Of a stretch of 7,041 nucleotides of DNA, positions 5,565 through 7,041 are shown in pieces. Each line of letters opens with the position of its first letter. Within the stretch, counting starts at the first letter, position 1. Position numbers and translations under genes: made by a program. The notes under the pieces were generated by a model. The model saw only the letters and a program-made list of their open reading frames with translations. It did not search any database and was not told the origin of the DNA. The stretch comes from Chlamydiales bacterium (GTDB lineage: Bacteria; Chlamydiota; Chlamydiia; Chlamydiales; FEN-1388), in NCBI GenBank assembly GCA_021372185.1, contig JAJFUY010000274.1, positions 1-7,041 of the forward strand, given 5' to 3'.

Positions 5565-7041
5565 TTAGTGGTGTTCTGTTTTTTCTAATACGCTATTTGG
5601 GGCAGGCATGATCTTTTTGACGAGGGTCTGAATGAGTCTGAAAAGCATGTGCAATTGTTCGCCGTTTTGGATCATGTTTTTTCGCTGCTGACGCAAACCT
5701 CGGATGAGAATTTCTGGGTCGAAAAAAAGATCTGGGAGTACTTCTAAAAGATTTTCAATCTGATCGAGTGCTTGTTTGATGATAAGTGCACCAAATAGTG
5801 CGCCAGTTCTGCCATATCCTGCCTTGCAGTGGTAAATAGAAGAGCCGGGGTTTCCTTTTTCTAAAATTTGAATGCGCTTAAGGAGGGCTAATAGTGCATC
5901 TAGTTCAATGTGTGAGCCATCATCCCAGTTTATTTGTAGATGATACACTGTCTTGCCATTCACCACAAATACTCGCTCTGTATAGTATTTGCTCTTTTCA
6001 ACTTTTATACATTCTATGGATACCGTTCCGACACGTAATTCGTCACCTTCTGCTTGGGGAAAGTAGCACTCTCGTTCTATTTCTTTTACCATAGCTATGA
6101 ACGTCACATTGTCGCTATCTACATAGTTCCAGAAAGCTTCAATGCTCGTTTGTTTTTTAGGCTCAAGCGAGGCAACGCGTACTCTTTTATCAAAGCATTT
6201 AATGGGGCTTGCAAATGAGAGGCGTTCACAATAATTGCGCTTGAGTACACGGCTGCCATATGTAATAGCTTCCCAGTTCTCGTCCTCATCTGCGCCTACA
6301 AGATCCAAAGTCCAAGTTGGGGAGTTACCTTTTGGGCTGGCAGCAAGTTCTTGCAAGTTAATGGCAAAGGGGGAGTTCGCTCTTCTTTTTGAAAATAGAT
6401 TCTTATAGTCTGTCATGTCTACATGTGGCGCTTTTATAGCAACTGTGGCATTGGGTAGGAGTACATGAGTATCGTTTACCCGCTTGCAAGCTGTATCGTG
6501 AACACCTTTTATATCTAACTGTCTGAGAGTGGGGTGAAGGTTAAGAAAGCGTAGATCTTGAACGTGTCTAATAGTAGATGCATCTATACAAAGATGCTGT
6601 AAGGGAATGCTTTGTACCGTTCTAAAAATTCTATCTCCTAATGGGGCATTGGTTAGTGTAAGGGACGTTAGGCTCTTTATCCCTACATCAAAACAGAGTA
6701 TGCCAGTCACTCGTTTTGCAGTGCGAAGTGTAAGGCTCGAAAGCCTTGGGCAGACGGCAAAGCAATCAAGAGAAAAATCGGAATCAACAGTCAACTGTGT
6801 CACATCAAGGCTCGTTACTCCTCGCAAATGTTTAATCCGCGCCTCGAGCTCTTTTGTTGTTATAGGTTCGTCAATGATACAAACAGCTTTTTCAACTGGT
6901 ACATCATTTGGTTGAAAAAGTGCTCGGGTTTCAACACTGAGGGTGGCAAAGTGTTTTATAAAAAGATCAAATGCTCTGTCACTTAAGGGCTGAGATTCAT
7001 GCAGTCTTTTTACAATTTCTTTAGGATCTTTTATAAAGTGG
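5565..7041 (-). CDS. Leucine-rich repeat protein with classical tyrosine phosphatase domain (5'-truncated by window edge)
   Basis: The frame is open from the right edge to the TAA at 5565, giving 491 visible residues. A TTG at 6827 has no need to be the start, since coding continues upstream with plausible sequence. Numbering from the edge, about five leucine-rich repeats of 23-25 residues begin near 75, 100, 124, 147 and 172 (VTSLDV, LSSLTL, LTSLTL, LQHLCI, LRQLDI). A classical PTP domain follows from about 235 to 480. IEAFWNYVDSDNVTFIAMV is the central core; INWDDG is the general-acid loop (W372, D373, D374; Asp replaces the usual Pro); HCKAGYGRTG is the P-loop with Cys405 and Arg411; and RKNMIQNGEQ is the Q-loop with Gln458 and Gln462. 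All key catalytic residues are present, so it is probably an active phosphotyrosine phosphatase, with the repeats choosing the partner protein. Its position beside another PTP suggests a shared effector cluster. Confidence 0.9.
   Translation of the reverse strand, partial: HFIKDPKEIVKRLHESQPLSDRAFDLFIKHFATLSVETRALFQPNDVPVEKAVCIIDEPITTKELEARIKHLRGVTSLDVTQLTVDSDFSLDCFAVCPRLSSLTLRTAKRVTGILCFDVGIKSLTSLTLTNAPLGDRIFRTVQSIPLQHLCIDASTIRHVQDLRFLNLHPTLRQLDIKGVHDTACKRVNDTHVLLPNATVAIKAPHVDMTDYKNLFSKRRANSPFAINLQELAASPKGNSPTWTLDLVGADEDENWEAITYGSRVLKRNYCERLSFASPIKCFDKRVRVASLEPKKQTSIEAFWNYVDSDNVTFIAMVKEIERECYFPQAEGDELRVGTVSIECIKVEKSKYYTERVFVVNGKTVYHLQINWDDGSHIELDALLALLKRIQILEKGNPGSSIYHCKAGYGRTGALFGALIIKQALDQIENLLEVLPDLFFDPEILIRGLRQQRKNMIQNGEQLHMLFRLIQTLVKKIMPAPNSVLEKTEHH

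Noticed and set aside
6825..6827. TTG at 6827 as the start of the LRR-phosphatase
   Set aside because: The same frame stays open to the window edge for 71 further codons, with sequence leading smoothly into the first repeat. The true start is outside the window.

Overview
The window holds five minus-strand genes and one unusual structured intergenic repeat. Two genes run off the ends. The sequence is moderately AT-rich by eye. Eukaryotic-type classical tyrosine phosphatase domains, leucine-rich repeats and Fic folds together suggest a host-associated intracellular bacterium, such as a chlamydia-like organism or an amoeba symbiont/pathogen. No taxonomic marker is present, so this is inference.

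In transcription order (right to left): (1) a 5'-truncated gene (5565 to the right edge) encodes about five leucine-rich repeats followed by a protein tyrosine phosphatase domain with Cys, Arg, general-acid Asp and Q-loop glutamines in place. (2) After 95 bp carrying a plausible promoter comes a 725-residue protein (3292-5469) made of two tandem Fic-fold copies about 330 residues apart. Both lack the catalytic Fic histidine (Ser in copy 1, Trp in copy 2). (3) Twelve bases later, with its own ribosome binding site, is a second classical phosphatase (2017-3279) with HCx5R intact, an altered WPD loop (WQD) and no recognisable Q-loop glutamines. These three look like an effector cluster acting on phosphotyrosine signalling, probably in a eukaryotic host.

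The 433 bp from 1584 to 2016 are non-coding. They contain a 209-bp quasi-palindrome (1706-1914). Its two arms are diverged inverted copies, each folding into three hairpins. In one hairpin the two arms differ in sequence but both still form a stem, which points to selection on structure or to a mobile MITE-like origin.

Downstream lies an 8-bp-overlapping pair: a DUF6036-type nucleotidyltransferase (1020-1583) and a winged-helix partner (1027 to the left edge). They are probably a two-gene module with the logic of a toxin-antitoxin or AbiE-like system, with a 12-bp palindrome in its leader as a candidate operator. Assigning a defence or toxin role is inference.
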